Part shown: positions 40,387-48,762 of the stretch, in pieces
How positions within the stretch are numbered: position 1 is the first letter of the stretch
Layout: every line of letters begins with the position of its first letter
Source of the DNA: Nonlabens sp. Hel1_33_55
Lineage (GTDB): Bacteria; Bacteroidota; Bacteroidia; Flavobacteriales; Flavobacteriaceae
Assembly: GCF_900101765.1 (NCBI RefSeq)
Contig: NZ_LT627735.1
Coordinates: 558,001-622,000, forward strand
Reading direction: 5' to 3'
DNA length: 64,000 bases
Notes under the pieces: model-generated
The model's database searches: none
Told to the model about the DNA's origin: nothing
Seen by the model: only the letters and a program-made list of their open reading frames with translations
Made by a program: the position numbers and the translations under genes

Positions 40387-40430
40387 TTACTACCCATTTA
40401 CTACCCGTTGGTTTTCCCAGTAAAAATGGG
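40387..40430. promoter_or_regulatory. TTACTACCC direct repeats and inverted CCCA/TGGG site (candidate regulator binding site)
   Basis: TTACTACCC occurs at 40387-40395 and again at 40398-40406, an 11-bp period or one helical turn, followed by CCCAGTAAAAATGGG at 40416-40430. These lie between the convergent ends of the LuxR and sterol-desaturase genes, where no gene promoter is expected. Confidence 0.4.
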
Positions 40431-40480
40431 AGATACCATACTTTAGCCGTATCAAAATAAATTGTAAAGGGGTTTATTTG

Positions 40481-40533
40481 AAAGTGGAATAGATGATCAA
40501 CTATGTAGGGTATGTTGAGAGTCTTTCCACTTT
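40481..40533. other. Hairpin between convergent genes (possible terminator or small RNA end)
   Basis: AAAGTGGAA (40481-40489) pairs with TTCCACTTT (40525-40533) across 35 nt, followed by TTATTTG on the plus strand. The long loop makes a simple terminator unlikely; it could end a short RNA that starts near the TTACTACCC repeats. Confidence 0.35.
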
Positions 40534-40552
40534 TTATTTGTCTTAGAATTAG

Positions 40553-40572
40553 TTCGCTTTCGCGAAAGCGAA
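40553..40572. repeat. Dispersed palindrome, copy 11 (perfect, 20 bp)
   Basis: TTCGCTTTCGCGAAAGCGAA, exact, 14 bp from the stop codon of the sterol-desaturase gene. Confidence 0.95.
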
Positions 40573-40585
40573 ATCATCCAAAAAC

Positions 40586-41458
40586 CTATTTAACCTTAAA
40601 TGGCTCGGTCATTTGCCTACCTAGATCGTTGGGAAAATTCTCATCGCCCTCAAAACCGAGTTCTAAGTCTGGATCGTGATAAGGAACATGAGCAGTTCCG
40701 AAAAGATAGTCCCAAATACTTAGAGATAATCCATAGTTCATCCCATATTTATGGTCAGCTGGGAGCTCCTTGGCGTGATGCCATAGGTGCATTTTTGGAT
40801 TATTGAGAACATATTTGAACGGCCCATAATCCCAAGCGAGATTTGCGTGATTTAAATGACCAATGAGAACGCCCAGCATATGTACAATGAAAAACTCCTC
40901 GATGCCAAATCCAATCATCGCCAGCGGTATATATTGTAGAGACTTGTAAAGTATGGTTTCCATAAAATGAAACCTAAAATGTGCTGCAAATCCCATTTCC
41001 TTGACACTGTGATGAACTTTATGAAATTCCCATAAGAAAGGAACCCTATGCAATAATCTATGCACATTCCACTGGATGAAATCTGCTATAATGAACATGA
41101 CTAAAAGTTGAGACCAGAAAGGCCAACTGCCAATTTCAAAAGCCACAATATTCTCCATTCCTATGGAATTGAGCACATCATTAAAAGCCTTAACAGCAAC
41201 ATTGGAAACGGCATTATATCCTACCAGTGAAAACAAAAAGAAATTGAACACTAGATAAAAAAGGTCCAACCAAAAATCTCTACGCAGTATCTTCTGATTT
41301 TTGCGCCACGGCAGCCAGATCTCCAGCATAAAAACTAAAAAAGACAAACCCAACAGCCAGTAGAAATAATTATTCGACGCGGGCTCGCTTATCTCTCTCC
41401 ATAGATAGTTTGCATAATCAGTAAACGAGTTGAGAAAAAGATCTAGGTATTCTTTCAT
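40586..41458 (-). CDS. Sterol desaturase/fatty acid hydroxylase family protein
   Basis: Di-iron membrane enzyme of 290 residues that hydroxylates or desaturates lipids. Four or five transmembrane helices flank the histidine boxes: HRLLH (about 133-137), HKVHH (about 146-150) and HLWHH (about 226-230), with further conserved His in HFRFHFMET. This set is typical of the fatty acid hydroxylase superfamily. The substrate is unknown; carotenoids, sterol-like lipids and sphingolipids are all possible in Bacteroidota. It is a single gene, divergent from the amylase. Confidence 0.9.
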   Translation of the reverse strand: MKEYLDLFLNSFTDYANYLWREISEPASNNYFYWLLGLSFLVFMLEIWLPWRKNQKILRRDFWLDLFYLVFNFFLFSLVGYNAVSNVAVKAFNDVLNSIGMENIVAFEIGSWPFWSQLLVMFIIADFIQWNVHRLLHRVPFLWEFHKVHHSVKEMGFAAHFRFHFMETILYKSLQYIPLAMIGFGIEEFFIVHMLGVLIGHLNHANLAWDYGPFKYVLNNPKMHLWHHAKELPADHKYGMNYGLSLSIWDYLFGTAHVPYHDPDLELGFEGDENFPNDLGRQMTEPFKVK

Positions 41459-41509
41459 TGCTTCTTAAGTCGCTCAAAAATACAGAGGTTTACAAGGATT
41501 TGAACCATT

Positions 41510-41542
41510 TTGATACTGCTTCATCAACCTTTACTATTTTTG
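41510..41542 (+). promoter_or_regulatory. Promoter of the alpha-amylase gene
   Basis: TTG at 41510-41512, a 22-bp spacer and TATTTTTG at 41535-41542. Transcription should start near 41549, so translation must begin at the ATG at 41564. Confidence 0.7.
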
Positions 41543-41563
41543 AGGGTATCTAGATTAAGACTT

Positions 41564-43234
41564 ATGAAAAACTTCATTCTCATCATTTTTTGCGTAGTGC
41601 TTGTGACAAGCTGCAAGCTAACTCAGGAAAACAGTACAGTTACAAGCGAGCTAAGTCAAAAACATTTAGATTGGAATGCCGCTAACGTTTACTTCCTGTT
41701 GACAGATCGGTTTAATAATGGTGACACAACTAATGATAACATCGTTCCAAGAGATGAGCAAACAGCTACCTTACGAGGTTTTGAAGGTGGCGACTTTGCA
41801 GGTATCCAGCAGAAAATTGATGACAATTATTTTACAGATTTAGGTGTTAATGCCATCTGGTTGACGCCCATTTTTGAACAGGTGCGTGGTGGCGTTGATG
41901 AAGGTACAGGCTTTACCTATGCCTATCATGGTTATTGGGCAAAAGACTGGACGGCAGTAGAGCCAGCCTATGGAAAAATGGAGGAATTCAAGGAACTTGT
42001 AAAAGCAGCTCACGACAAAAACATAAGAATATTATTGGATGTAGTCATAAATCACACGGGACCAGTAACAGATCAAGATCCACAGTGGCCTGATGAATGG
42101 GTAAGAACAGGCCCAACTTGCACCTATCAGGATCAGGAAACTGCCGTAAGCTGCACGTTAACTAATAATTTGCCAGATGTGAGAACGGACAGCACCACAG
42201 AGGTGGAACTGCCGCAGATGCTAGTTGAGAAATGGAAGGAAGAAGGTAGGTACGAGAATGAAGTTGAAGAATTGGATGCTTTTTTTCAATCTTCAGGACT
42301 TCCTAGAACACCAGTCAATTACATCATAAAATGGGTGACAGACTATGCTCGAGAAACTGGAGTGGACGGCTTCAGAATTGATACCGTTAAGCATGTTGAA
42401 GAAGACGTGTGGACGACATTTATAGAGCAATCCAGAATCGCCTACAACGACTGGAAGAAAAATCATCCTGAAGAAATGATTCATGATGATGAGTTCTTCA
42501 TATTGGGAGAATTATACGGATACTATGCTGTTGGCGGTCGAGATTATTACTATAATGAAACCCCAGTGGATTACTTTGATTCTGGCTATGATGCGATGAT
42601 CAATTTTGGTTTTAAGGAAGATGCTAGAAAAGACTACAAATCTCTATTCACTTCGTATCAGGCCATAAAGGATAGCTTACAATTATCTGATCAGGCAGAT
42701 CCAGTTACGTTTATGAATTACGTTAGTTCGCACGATGACGGTCAACCGTTGGATCCCTTGCGCCAAAACTCATTAGAAACCGGAACGAAACTTTTGCTGA
42801 CACCAGGAATTTCACAGATTTACTATGGTGATGAATCGGCGAGAGTGCTTAAAGCAGAAAATGCTAGTGGAGATGCTAACCTGCGAACCAATATGAATTG
42901 GGATTCTATGGATCTACAGACGTTGAATCACTGGCAAAAGTTGGGGCAATTCCGTAGGGATCATCCAGCGGTTGGAGCTGGAAAAGGTTATTCATTGACA
43001 TTTGAAGGAAAGGGATATATTTCTGCGCGATTGTATGAAAAGAATGGTTTTAAGGATGATATCATCATTGGAGTTGGCCTTGAAGATGGAAAAAGAAGTA
43101 TAGATGTTTCTAAGGTATTCAAAAATCAAAACCAACTGCGCAATGCCTACACGGGCGACATACTAGATGTTGAGAATGGTAGAGTAGAGGTGCTCGCAAA
43201 AAATGGTGTAGTGTTGATCGAGCCTATGATTTAA
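41564..43234 (+). CDS. Alpha-amylase family glycoside hydrolase (GH13), lipoprotein
   Basis: Starch- or oligosaccharide-cutting enzyme of 556 residues. The start at 41564 gives a lipobox, VTSCKLT (Cys15), and follows a good promoter, so it is probably anchored in the outer membrane or periplasm. GH13 motifs are present in order: DVVINH, the nucleophile in GFRIDTVKH, the acid/base in ILGELYGYYA and the third aspartate in NYVSSHD. A DRFNNGDTTND metal-site motif near the N-terminus is typical. No SusCD pair lies nearby, so it is not part of a full polysaccharide utilisation locus. Confidence 0.94.
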   Translation: MKNFILIIFCVVLVTSCKLTQENSTVTSELSQKHLDWNAANVYFLLTDRFNNGDTTNDNIVPRDEQTATLRGFEGGDFAGIQQKIDDNYFTDLGVNAIWLTPIFEQVRGGVDEGTGFTYAYHGYWAKDWTAVEPAYGKMEEFKELVKAAHDKNIRILLDVVINHTGPVTDQDPQWPDEWVRTGPTCTYQDQETAVSCTLTNNLPDVRTDSTTEVELPQMLVEKWKEEGRYENEVEELDAFFQSSGLPRTPVNYIIKWVTDYARETGVDGFRIDTVKHVEEDVWTTFIEQSRIAYNDWKKNHPEEMIHDDEFFILGELYGYYAVGGRDYYYNETPVDYFDSGYDAMINFGFKEDARKDYKSLFTSYQAIKDSLQLSDQADPVTFMNYVSSHDDGQPLDPLRQNSLETGTKLLLTPGISQIYYGDESARVLKAENASGDANLRTNMNWDSMDLQTLNHWQKLGQFRRDHPAVGAGKGYSLTFEGKGYISARLYEKNGFKDDIIIGVGLEDGKRSIDVSKVFKNQNQLRNAYTGDILDVENGRVEVLAKNGVVLIEPMI

Positions 43235-43250
43235 AACATGTTTGTTGTAT

Positions 43251-43274
43251 AGTTCGCTTTCGCGAAAGCGAACT
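43251..43274. repeat. Dispersed palindrome, copy 12 (perfect, 24 bp)
   Basis: The longest copy: TTCGCTTTCGCGAAAGCGAA flanked by AG and CT, a 24-bp exact palindrome, 16 bp after the amylase stop codon. Confidence 0.96.
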
Positions 43275-43382
43275 TCAAGAAATTCTTACTGCTGTTAACA
43301 CATTTTGGCAGTATCTAAATAAAATTGGAATATAGTTGGCTATTGTACATTAGAAAGCTCAATATCTTTATAATAAAAAGCT

Positions 43383-43886
43383 ATGAGCACAAATAATTTA
43401 TCCAACAACGAAGCACAGAAAAAATATAAAAAACTTGCTGAAAGTATTGATTTTGCAATGATGGTTACGCACTTAGATCAAACGCCATTGCACGCAATAC
43501 CTATGAGTACAAAGCGTGTTGACGATAATGGAACTACTTATTTCTTAAGTAATGCAGACAGTGAGCATAATTCAAATATTGAATCAGATAGTAGATGCCA
43601 ATTGCTGTATGCAGAAAAGCATTCCATGGAATTCTTAAGTGTTTACGGTAAGGCAAAAATATCAAGAGATACAGCACTTATCCATGATCTTTATGGAAGT
43701 GCTGATGATAACTGGTTTGAGGGAAAAGATGATCCCAATATCACCGTAATTACTTTTCATCCAGAAGAAGGTCAGTATTGGGATTCTAAATCCAATGCTT
43801 TAGTGAGCTTATTTAAGATGGGTTATGGTGCTATAACTGGTGAAAAGCAAGACATAGGAGAGACGGGAAGTTTAAATCAACTGTAA
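43383..43886 (+). CDS. Pyridoxamine 5'-phosphate oxidase-like (general stress) protein
   Basis: FMN- or F420-binding split-barrel protein of 167 residues, cytoplasmic. The fold opens with a short helix and the strand IDFAMMVTHLDQTPLHAIPMSTKRVDDNGTTYFLSN, typical of general-stress-protein-26-like PPOX proteins, followed by CQLLYAEKHSMEFLSVYGKAKI. True PNPOx residues are not conserved, so redox or flavin-dependent stress roles are likelier than vitamin B6 synthesis. It leads a three-gene operon with a hemerythrin and a DUF3140 gene, spaced by 1-2 bp. Confidence 0.88.
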   Translation: MSTNNLSNNEAQKKYKKLAESIDFAMMVTHLDQTPLHAIPMSTKRVDDNGTTYFLSNADSEHNSNIESDSRCQLLYAEKHSMEFLSVYGKAKISRDTALIHDLYGSADDNWFEGKDDPNITVITFHPEEGQYWDSKSNALVSLFKMGYGAITGEKQDIGETGSLNQL

Positions 43887-43887
43887 T

Positions 43888-44322
43888 ATGAATATTTTTG
43901 AAGCCTTGCGCGAGGATCATGAGATCCAGAGAACCTTGATTGATAAATTAGTCAAAACCTCTGGAGACAATGAGTTGAGGCGTAATATGTTTGATAAACT
44001 TAAGCATGAACTTGAAATCCATGCAGATGCAGAAGAACGTCATTTCTATGTTTCTTTGATTGAAGCAGATTTAACTCAAGAAAAAGCGAGACACAGTATT
44101 GCAGAGCATCATGAAATGGATGAGCTAGTTGAAAAACTTGAGGAAACGGATATGAGTAGTCCTGCATGGCTCACTTACATGAAGCAATTAGCTGAAAAAG
44201 TAGAGCATCATCTTGATGAAGAAGAACAAGAGGTATTCCAGCTTGCTGGAAAAGCTTTAAAGGAAAAGGAGAAAACTCAGCTTGCCAAAGATTATCAGAA
44301 AGCTATCAAAGAAAATAGATAG
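43888..44322 (+). CDS. Hemerythrin-domain (HHE) protein
   Basis: Four-helix bundle protein of 144 residues that should bind a di-iron centre. Candidate ligands are His11/Glu12 in EDHEI, His45/Glu49/His52 region, His74-His75-Glu76 and His107-His108 followed by EEEQE, matching the HHE repeat pattern. Such proteins sense or bind oxygen, nitric oxide or iron. It lies 1 bp after the PPOX-like gene and 2 bp before the DUF3140 gene, which suggests a shared stress response. The protein is soluble. Confidence 0.92.
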   Translation: MNIFEALREDHEIQRTLIDKLVKTSGDNELRRNMFDKLKHELEIHADAEERHFYVSLIEADLTQEKARHSIAEHHEMDELVEKLEETDMSSPAWLTYMKQLAEKVEHHLDEEEQEVFQLAGKALKEKEKTQLAKDYQKAIKENR

Positions 44323-44324
44323 TT

Positions 44325-44657
44325 ATGTCAGATTACGATAAAGAAGAAATTTGGAAAGAGTTTCAAACAAAGCAGAACATGACTTCTAAGGAATTGGAAA
44401 AATGGCTGGATACAGAGGAAAGTAAAAATGCAGGTAAGGAAATGGATAATGGTGAAACCGTTGGACATTCCAGAGGTCGCAGTATTCTTGAGATTAAGGA
44501 AAAGAACAAATCTGATTTCACGAAAACTAATTGGGATAAAATCAATGAAGCTGTTGGGTATTATCATCAAAATCTGAATGATTCTCAAAAACCCAAAAAC
44601 GACGTTGAAAATAGTGCTTGGTATTTTGCCCTAAAAAAAGGGGACATGACGCGTTAA
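44325..44657 (+). CDS. DUF3140 family protein
   Basis: Small soluble protein of 110 residues. The opening EEIWKEFQTKQNMTSKELEKWLDTEES, the ETVGHSRGRSILEI segment and the helix with INEAVGYYHQNLNDS fit the DUF3140 family as I know it; the C-terminal WYFALKKGDMTR is the family ending in a shortened form. Function is unknown; these proteins are often encoded beside stress and DNA-damage genes, and here it closes the PPOX-hemerythrin operon. A strong terminator follows about 25 bp later. Confidence 0.8.
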   Translation: MSDYDKEEIWKEFQTKQNMTSKELEKWLDTEESKNAGKEMDNGETVGHSRGRSILEIKEKNKSDFTKTNWDKINEAVGYYHQNLNDSQKPKNDVENSAWYFALKKGDMTR

Positions 44658-44683
44658 AATAGATTTATAGAAAAGTATAAAGT

Positions 44684-44716
44684 AATAGCCCGATCCATTG
44701 GATCGGGCTATTTATT
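44684..44716 (+). terminator. Terminator of the stress operon
   Basis: AATAGCCCGATCC / GGATCGGGCTATT perfect stem with a three-base loop, followed by a T-rich run, 27 bp after the DUF3140 stop codon. Confidence 0.93.
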
Positions 44717-44758
44717 TATGGTAACCTTGTTTTAAAACTTGGGATGCAATAGTTAGAA

Positions 44759-45529
44759 TTAGATTCCTAGTGCTTGACCGCCACCAACTTGGATAGTCTC
44801 GGCGGTTAAGAATCCAGCATCTTTACTAGCTAGGAAAGAAACAACTCCAGCAACATCTTCTGGTTGTCCTAATCTTCCTAACATGATATTGTTTGCCCAT
44901 GAAGCAAAAACTTCAGGCTTCGTTGACTTGATCTGTGCGTGAAAAGGAGTATCGATCGTACCTGGCGAGACTGCGTTTACACGTATTCCATATTCTGCTA
45001 GGTCTTTTGCTAATGCTCTGGTAATGGCGTGCACACCTGCTTTAGAAGTACCGTAAATTCCAGCTCCTGGTCCACCTGCATTCCATCCAGCATTAGAGGT
45101 ATAATTGATGATTGTTGGATCCTCTCCTTTTTTAAGGAATGGAATGGCTGCTCTAGAAGCAAAAAATACAGAGTCCAAATTAAGAGCCGTCACAGATCTA
45201 TAAAATTCTGTTGTCATTTCTTCAAAACGTGAACGGCCACCTAGACCACCTGCAATATTGACTAGCACATCGATCTTGCCATATGTCTCGCCTATGTTCT
45301 TTATGTTTTCAGATACAGCATCGTGCTTAGTCACATCAAATCCTACGTATTCTGCTTTGATACCATCTGCTTTAAGTTCTGAAACGCGCTCAGCACCTAC
45401 TTGATCATTAATTCCGTTAAGAATCACAGTGTAACCGTCATTTCCTAGTCTTTTTGCTAAGGCAAACCCTATTCCGCCAATTGCACCGATTATAATTGCG
45501 ATCTTTCCGTTTAATTCTTTGAAAGTATT
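44759..45529 (-). CDS. Short-chain dehydrogenase/reductase with no standard start codon visible
   Basis: Rossmann-fold oxidoreductase, about 255 residues. NNAG-equivalent VNIAGGLGG, the catalytic Ser in INYTSNAG and YGTSK, and the C-terminal AGFLTAETIQVGGG are intact. The cofactor loop IIIGAIGGIGFAL is encoded at about 45454-45496, but the only GTG start in frame (45427) would remove it, and no ATG, GTG or TTG lies between the loop and an in-frame TAA at 45545-45547. The given end is where the homologous-looking opening NTFKELNGKIA begins. It overlaps the 3' end of the GntR gene by about 19 bp in another frame. The start may be a rare codon, a frameshift from GntR, or a sequence error. Substrate unknown; in other flavobacteria such pairs reduce uronate breakdown products (inference). 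Confidence 0.75.
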   Translation of the reverse strand, partial: NTFKELNGKIAIIIGAIGGIGFALAKRLGNDGYTVILNGINDQVGAERVSELKADGIKAEYVGFDVTKHDAVSENIKNIGETYGKIDVLVNIAGGLGGRSRFEEMTTEFYRSVTALNLDSVFFASRAAIPFLKKGEDPTIINYTSNAGWNAGGPGAGIYGTSKAGVHAITRALAKDLAEYGIRVNAVSPGTIDTPFHAQIKSTKPEVFASWANNIMLGRLGQPEDVAGVVSFLASKDAGFLTAETIQVGGGQALGI

Positions 45530-46251
45530 TGTTCTTGATTTTGGTTATTTAAATTTTTGTTGCAGTAGATAAAGAGTTCAGAAAAATGCAATTTCATCAT
45601 CTCTTCTGCGGCATTCTCATCCTGCATTTCTATTGCTTGATAAATAGCATCATGTTGATTGATTCCCTTATAGGCTCGATCATTGCCGCACACGTGGTGC
45701 TCTTCAAATTTGGTAATTATCTCTGGAGTGATAAACAACATAAGAGTTCTCAAAGTACTATTACCACTTGCTTTTGCTATAGCTAGATGAAAGAGTAAAT
45801 CTTCTTGAACAGCATCTTTGCCGGTTAATACTTTAGATTTATAAGCTTCCATCGCCAGTTTAATGTTTTCCAACTCGGATTTTGTCCTATTTTTTGCAGC
45901 AAGGCTTACTGTTTTGAGCTCTAATAAAATCCTAGTTTCGACCAATGATTTGAAATCAGGTGATTTTAAATCCATGATGTCATCGATCATCCCATTCATT
46001 GCCGTAACCCCTATGTGCGCTACAAACGTACCACTTTGAGGTACGCTGTTGACTAAACCGTAGAATTCTAGTTTTTGCAAGGCTTCTCTAACAATATTTC
46101 TAGGGACTTGAAATTTTTGGGATAAAACTCGTTCAGAAGGTAATTTATCACCTGGTTCCAGATTTTGCCGATTAATCGAATCTTTTATGTCTGCAATAAT
46201 CAGTTTCTGGACATTAGCCTTATCATTAATTATAAACTTCTCTGTATTCAA
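45511..46251 (-). CDS. GntR-family regulator, FadR/FCD type
   Basis: DNA-binding metabolite-responsive repressor or activator of 246 residues. The winged helix (about 15-80) includes LEPGDKLPSERVLSQKFQVPRNIVREALQKLEFYGLVNSVPQSGTFV. The FCD ligand domain (about 95-230) has the metal or ligand residues in LFHLAIAKASGNSTL and NQHDAIYQAIEMQDENAAEEMMKLH. It probably controls the following SDR gene, which overlaps its end. FadR-type regulators of this size respond to sugar acids or fatty acids. Confidence 0.92.
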   Translation of the reverse strand: MNTEKFIINDKANVQKLIIADIKDSINRQNLEPGDKLPSERVLSQKFQVPRNIVREALQKLEFYGLVNSVPQSGTFVAHIGVTAMNGMIDDIMDLKSPDFKSLVETRILLELKTVSLAAKNRTKSELENIKLAMEAYKSKVLTGKDAVQEDLLFHLAIAKASGNSTLRTLMLFITPEIITKFEEHHVCGNDRAYKGINQHDAIYQAIEMQDENAAEEMMKLHFSELFIYCNKNLNNQNQEQILSKN

Positions 46252-46504
46252 AAATTGTAAATTAGTTCTTAGTTTCTGTTTTTCAGCTACTTGGTGATAA
46301 AATGCTTCCTCATAGGTGCTGAGTTTTAAATATAGCGACAGATCTGTTAAGTTTATGTTGGATCAAAGCTGTAATAGCTTGAAGTTATTGCGATAGGCTA
46401 GTAATTTTCAAAAATATAAACTGCATTAATTGCAAGAATGAGGCAGGTATGAGGATTTAAAATTTTGTTTAAGATTTAGGTTATTTCATAATTCGCTGTC
46501 CTTC

Positions 46505-48067
46505 CTAACTACTGCAGCTTAATTGAGAAGATCCTGGTTTATTCCTAGCCCAATCTGGCCGCTTAGCATACCAGTGTTTCATTTCAGGCTGATCTTCATA
46601 TGGTTTTTTGAGCATTTCATATACCTCATTTAGCAAGTCATAATTTACTTCTTCAGCTTTTTCTATGACAAGTTGTGAGATGTAGTTGCGTAACACGTAT
46701 TTAGGATTTGATTGTTGCATTTGAAGTGTTCTCGCTTTTTCGAAAGCGGACTCCTTTTCAAGCCTCTCTATATAATTTTCAATCCACTTAACCCATTGAT
46801 TTTTTACACTAGCAGGCATTTGTTCTACATCATAAAAACTAATTTTTAGGACTTCCCAAGCTTCATTAAATGTACTATCTTGGTTGACAGCAATGAGCTG
46901 TCTGTAAAAAATGGTCATGTCAGTCTCGTAAATGGGCAATAGGTCTAATAAATCTTTAATGAGAATAGCATCATTGAAATCTTTTTTTTGTAGCCCTAAT
47001 TTGGATTTCATCATCTCCTGATGTCTTATAGGATATTCTCTTTTGTAGGAATCGAGAATATCTCCCAGCGCCGTTGAGTCATTAATTAATAGAAATAAAG
47101 CGTTAGCAAGTTGCCATAAATTCCACAGGCCTATTTCTGGCTGTGCGCCGTAGCGATATCTTTTATGTTGATTATCAGTAGTATTAGGTGTCCAACCGGG
47201 ATTGTAGTCATCCAGCCAGCCATAAGGTCCATAATCAATCGTGAGACCAAGTATGGACATATTATCTGTATTCATGACGCCATGCACAAAACCCACTCGC
47301 TGCCAGTGCATGATCATCGTTAAGGTAGTCGTTGTGACTTCTTGAAAAAACTCTAAATATTTCTCAGTTCCAGAACTTTTGATGTGAGCGAAATGATGTT
47401 CTATGGTATAATCAACAAGTTGCTGTAGTTCATCCTTCTCATTATTTGCAGCAAAAATTTGAAAATTACCAAACCGTATAAAGGATGGCGCAACGCGACA
47501 AACAATGGCTCCTTTCTCATAAGCAGGATTACCATCATAAAACATATCGCGATACACTTCATTACCAGAAAGTGACAGTGACAGCGATCTGGTAGTAGGA
47601 ACTCCTAAATGGTGCATAGCCTCACTACACAAATGTTCACGTATGCTAGATCTTAAAACGGCGTATCCATCGCCACGTCTGGAATATGGTGTAGGTCCAG
47701 CTCCCTTGAGCTGCAATTGCCACTGGACATCACCATTTTCAATTTGACCAATATTAATTGCACGACCGTCGCCCAGCTGTCCAGCCCAATTGCCAAACTG
47801 ATGACCACCATAATTCATGGCAAAAGATTTATCTAAATAATCTGCCTTCCCAGTAACAAGATCTTTGAATTTAACAGAATTTAAATCTGCATTACTAAAA
47901 CCAAGTACGCTTGCCATTACGTTACTTACATGTATAACTTGTGGAGATTCAAACGGTTGGGTGTCAATTAGGCTATAATGTGACTTAAGAACTTGTCTAG
48001 GTTCAGAGCTTTTTGAAGCGTCAGCTGACAATTTCTCTTCAAATGTGGATGCTTTTAAATCAATCAT
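46505..48067 (-). CDS. selO: Protein adenylyltransferase SelO (YdiU/UPF0061)
   Basis: Pseudokinase-fold enzyme of 520 residues that AMPylates proteins, linked to redox stress. The N-terminal NYGGHQFGNWAGQLGDGRAINIG (about 84-106), the QLQLKGAGPTPYSRRGDG loop (about 115-132) and the C-lobe HGVMNTDNMSILGLTIDYGPYGWLDDYNP (about 263-291) match SelO. The protein ends in LSCSS: a cysteine sits at the C-terminal position where eukaryotic homologues carry selenocysteine. A decayed dispersed palindrome encodes SAFEKA near residue 440. It is a single gene. Confidence 0.95.
   Translation of the reverse strand: MIDLKASTFEEKLSADASKSSEPRQVLKSHYSLIDTQPFESPQVIHVSNVMASVLGFSNADLNSVKFKDLVTGKADYLDKSFAMNYGGHQFGNWAGQLGDGRAINIGQIENGDVQWQLQLKGAGPTPYSRRGDGYAVLRSSIREHLCSEAMHHLGVPTTRSLSLSLSGNEVYRDMFYDGNPAYEKGAIVCRVAPSFIRFGNFQIFAANNEKDELQQLVDYTIEHHFAHIKSSGTEKYLEFFQEVTTTTLTMIMHWQRVGFVHGVMNTDNMSILGLTIDYGPYGWLDDYNPGWTPNTTDNQHKRYRYGAQPEIGLWNLWQLANALFLLINDSTALGDILDSYKREYPIRHQEMMKSKLGLQKKDFNDAILIKDLLDLLPIYETDMTIFYRQLIAVNQDSTFNEAWEVLKISFYDVEQMPASVKNQWVKWIENYIERLEKESAFEKARTLQMQQSNPKYVLRNYISQLVIEKAEEVNYDLLNEVYEMLKKPYEDQPEMKHWYAKRPDWARNKPGSSQLSCSS
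46733..46748. repeat. Dispersed palindrome, copy 13 (inside selO, two mismatches)
   Basis: CGCTTTTTCGAAAGCG; the central CG has become TT. It encodes SAFEKA. Confidence 0.75.
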
Positions 48068-48238
48068 AAATAGCTTAAGTCGATAATTAGACGAATTAAT
48101 TGCAACTATAAGTCTTAAAAATATTCACATATGTTAAATATTGATATATTTGCAGACCTTGTTGTAGAGTATATTTATTTAGTTGTTGTGCATGAATACT
48201 CTAAATGCATTTAATAAAATGATTTACGAATCGCTCTT

Positions 48239-48649
48239 ATGAAAACACCCCAATCAAATCTAAAGATAGCAAATGAACAACATACAGATATTGCGAGCAT
48301 TTATTTCGTAGAAAATTTCGCTATTGTAGAAATTATGGCAAATACGATTTTGGGTAAAAATGGTTTGACGCCAATTCTAGATGCTATAGAGAATGAATAT
48401 AAAGACTTAAGCAAGGTTCATTATATATCCAACCGTACTGAGGTTTATTGTCTCAAACCAGTTGAGATTAAGGAATTGAAAGATAGAATTGATTTATTTA
48501 GAAGTTATTCCGTAATCCTTTATGGCAAAGCGGGAAAAACCAATCTCGATTTTGAACGCATGTTTCTAAACAAGCCCATCATTAAATATCATAATCTGGA
48601 AGAAGCTATTCTTGCAGGACAAGTTCAGGATAGAGGTGGTTTTCTTTAA
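48239..48649 (+). CDS. STAS-like hypothetical protein
   Basis: Soluble protein of 136 residues with the alternating strand-helix pattern of a SpoIIAA-like/STAS domain: IASIYFVENFAIVEIMANTILG, GLTPILDAIENEYKDLSKVHYISNRTEVYCLKP, and the following YSVILYGKAGKTNLDFERMFLNKPIIKYHN. It lacks a clear phosphorylatable serine in a standard STAS context, and I cannot assign a function. A TATATTTG element lies at 48145-48152, but no TTG is at the right distance upstream. Confidence 0.6.
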   Translation: MKTPQSNLKIANEQHTDIASIYFVENFAIVEIMANTILGKNGLTPILDAIENEYKDLSKVHYISNRTEVYCLKPVEIKELKDRIDLFRSYSVILYGKAGKTNLDFERMFLNKPIIKYHNLEEAILAGQVQDRGGFL

Positions 48650-48762
48650 AATGCAACTGGCCTTAGAATTGAATCTAATATCCTAAAAAGAGTACTTGAA
48701 CGTACGTTAATATTCATTCAATCGTAATGATGGTTTAGTATGTTTTGAGTTATTTAGCCGCC

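Noticed and set aside
40600..40806. Plus-strand frame inside the sterol-desaturase gene
   Set aside because: It runs antisense to a gene with all histidine boxes in place.
43251..43274. The 24-bp palindrome after the amylase gene as a terminator
   Set aside because: No T run follows on either strand, and identical copies occur inside coding sequences, so it belongs to the dispersed palindrome family.
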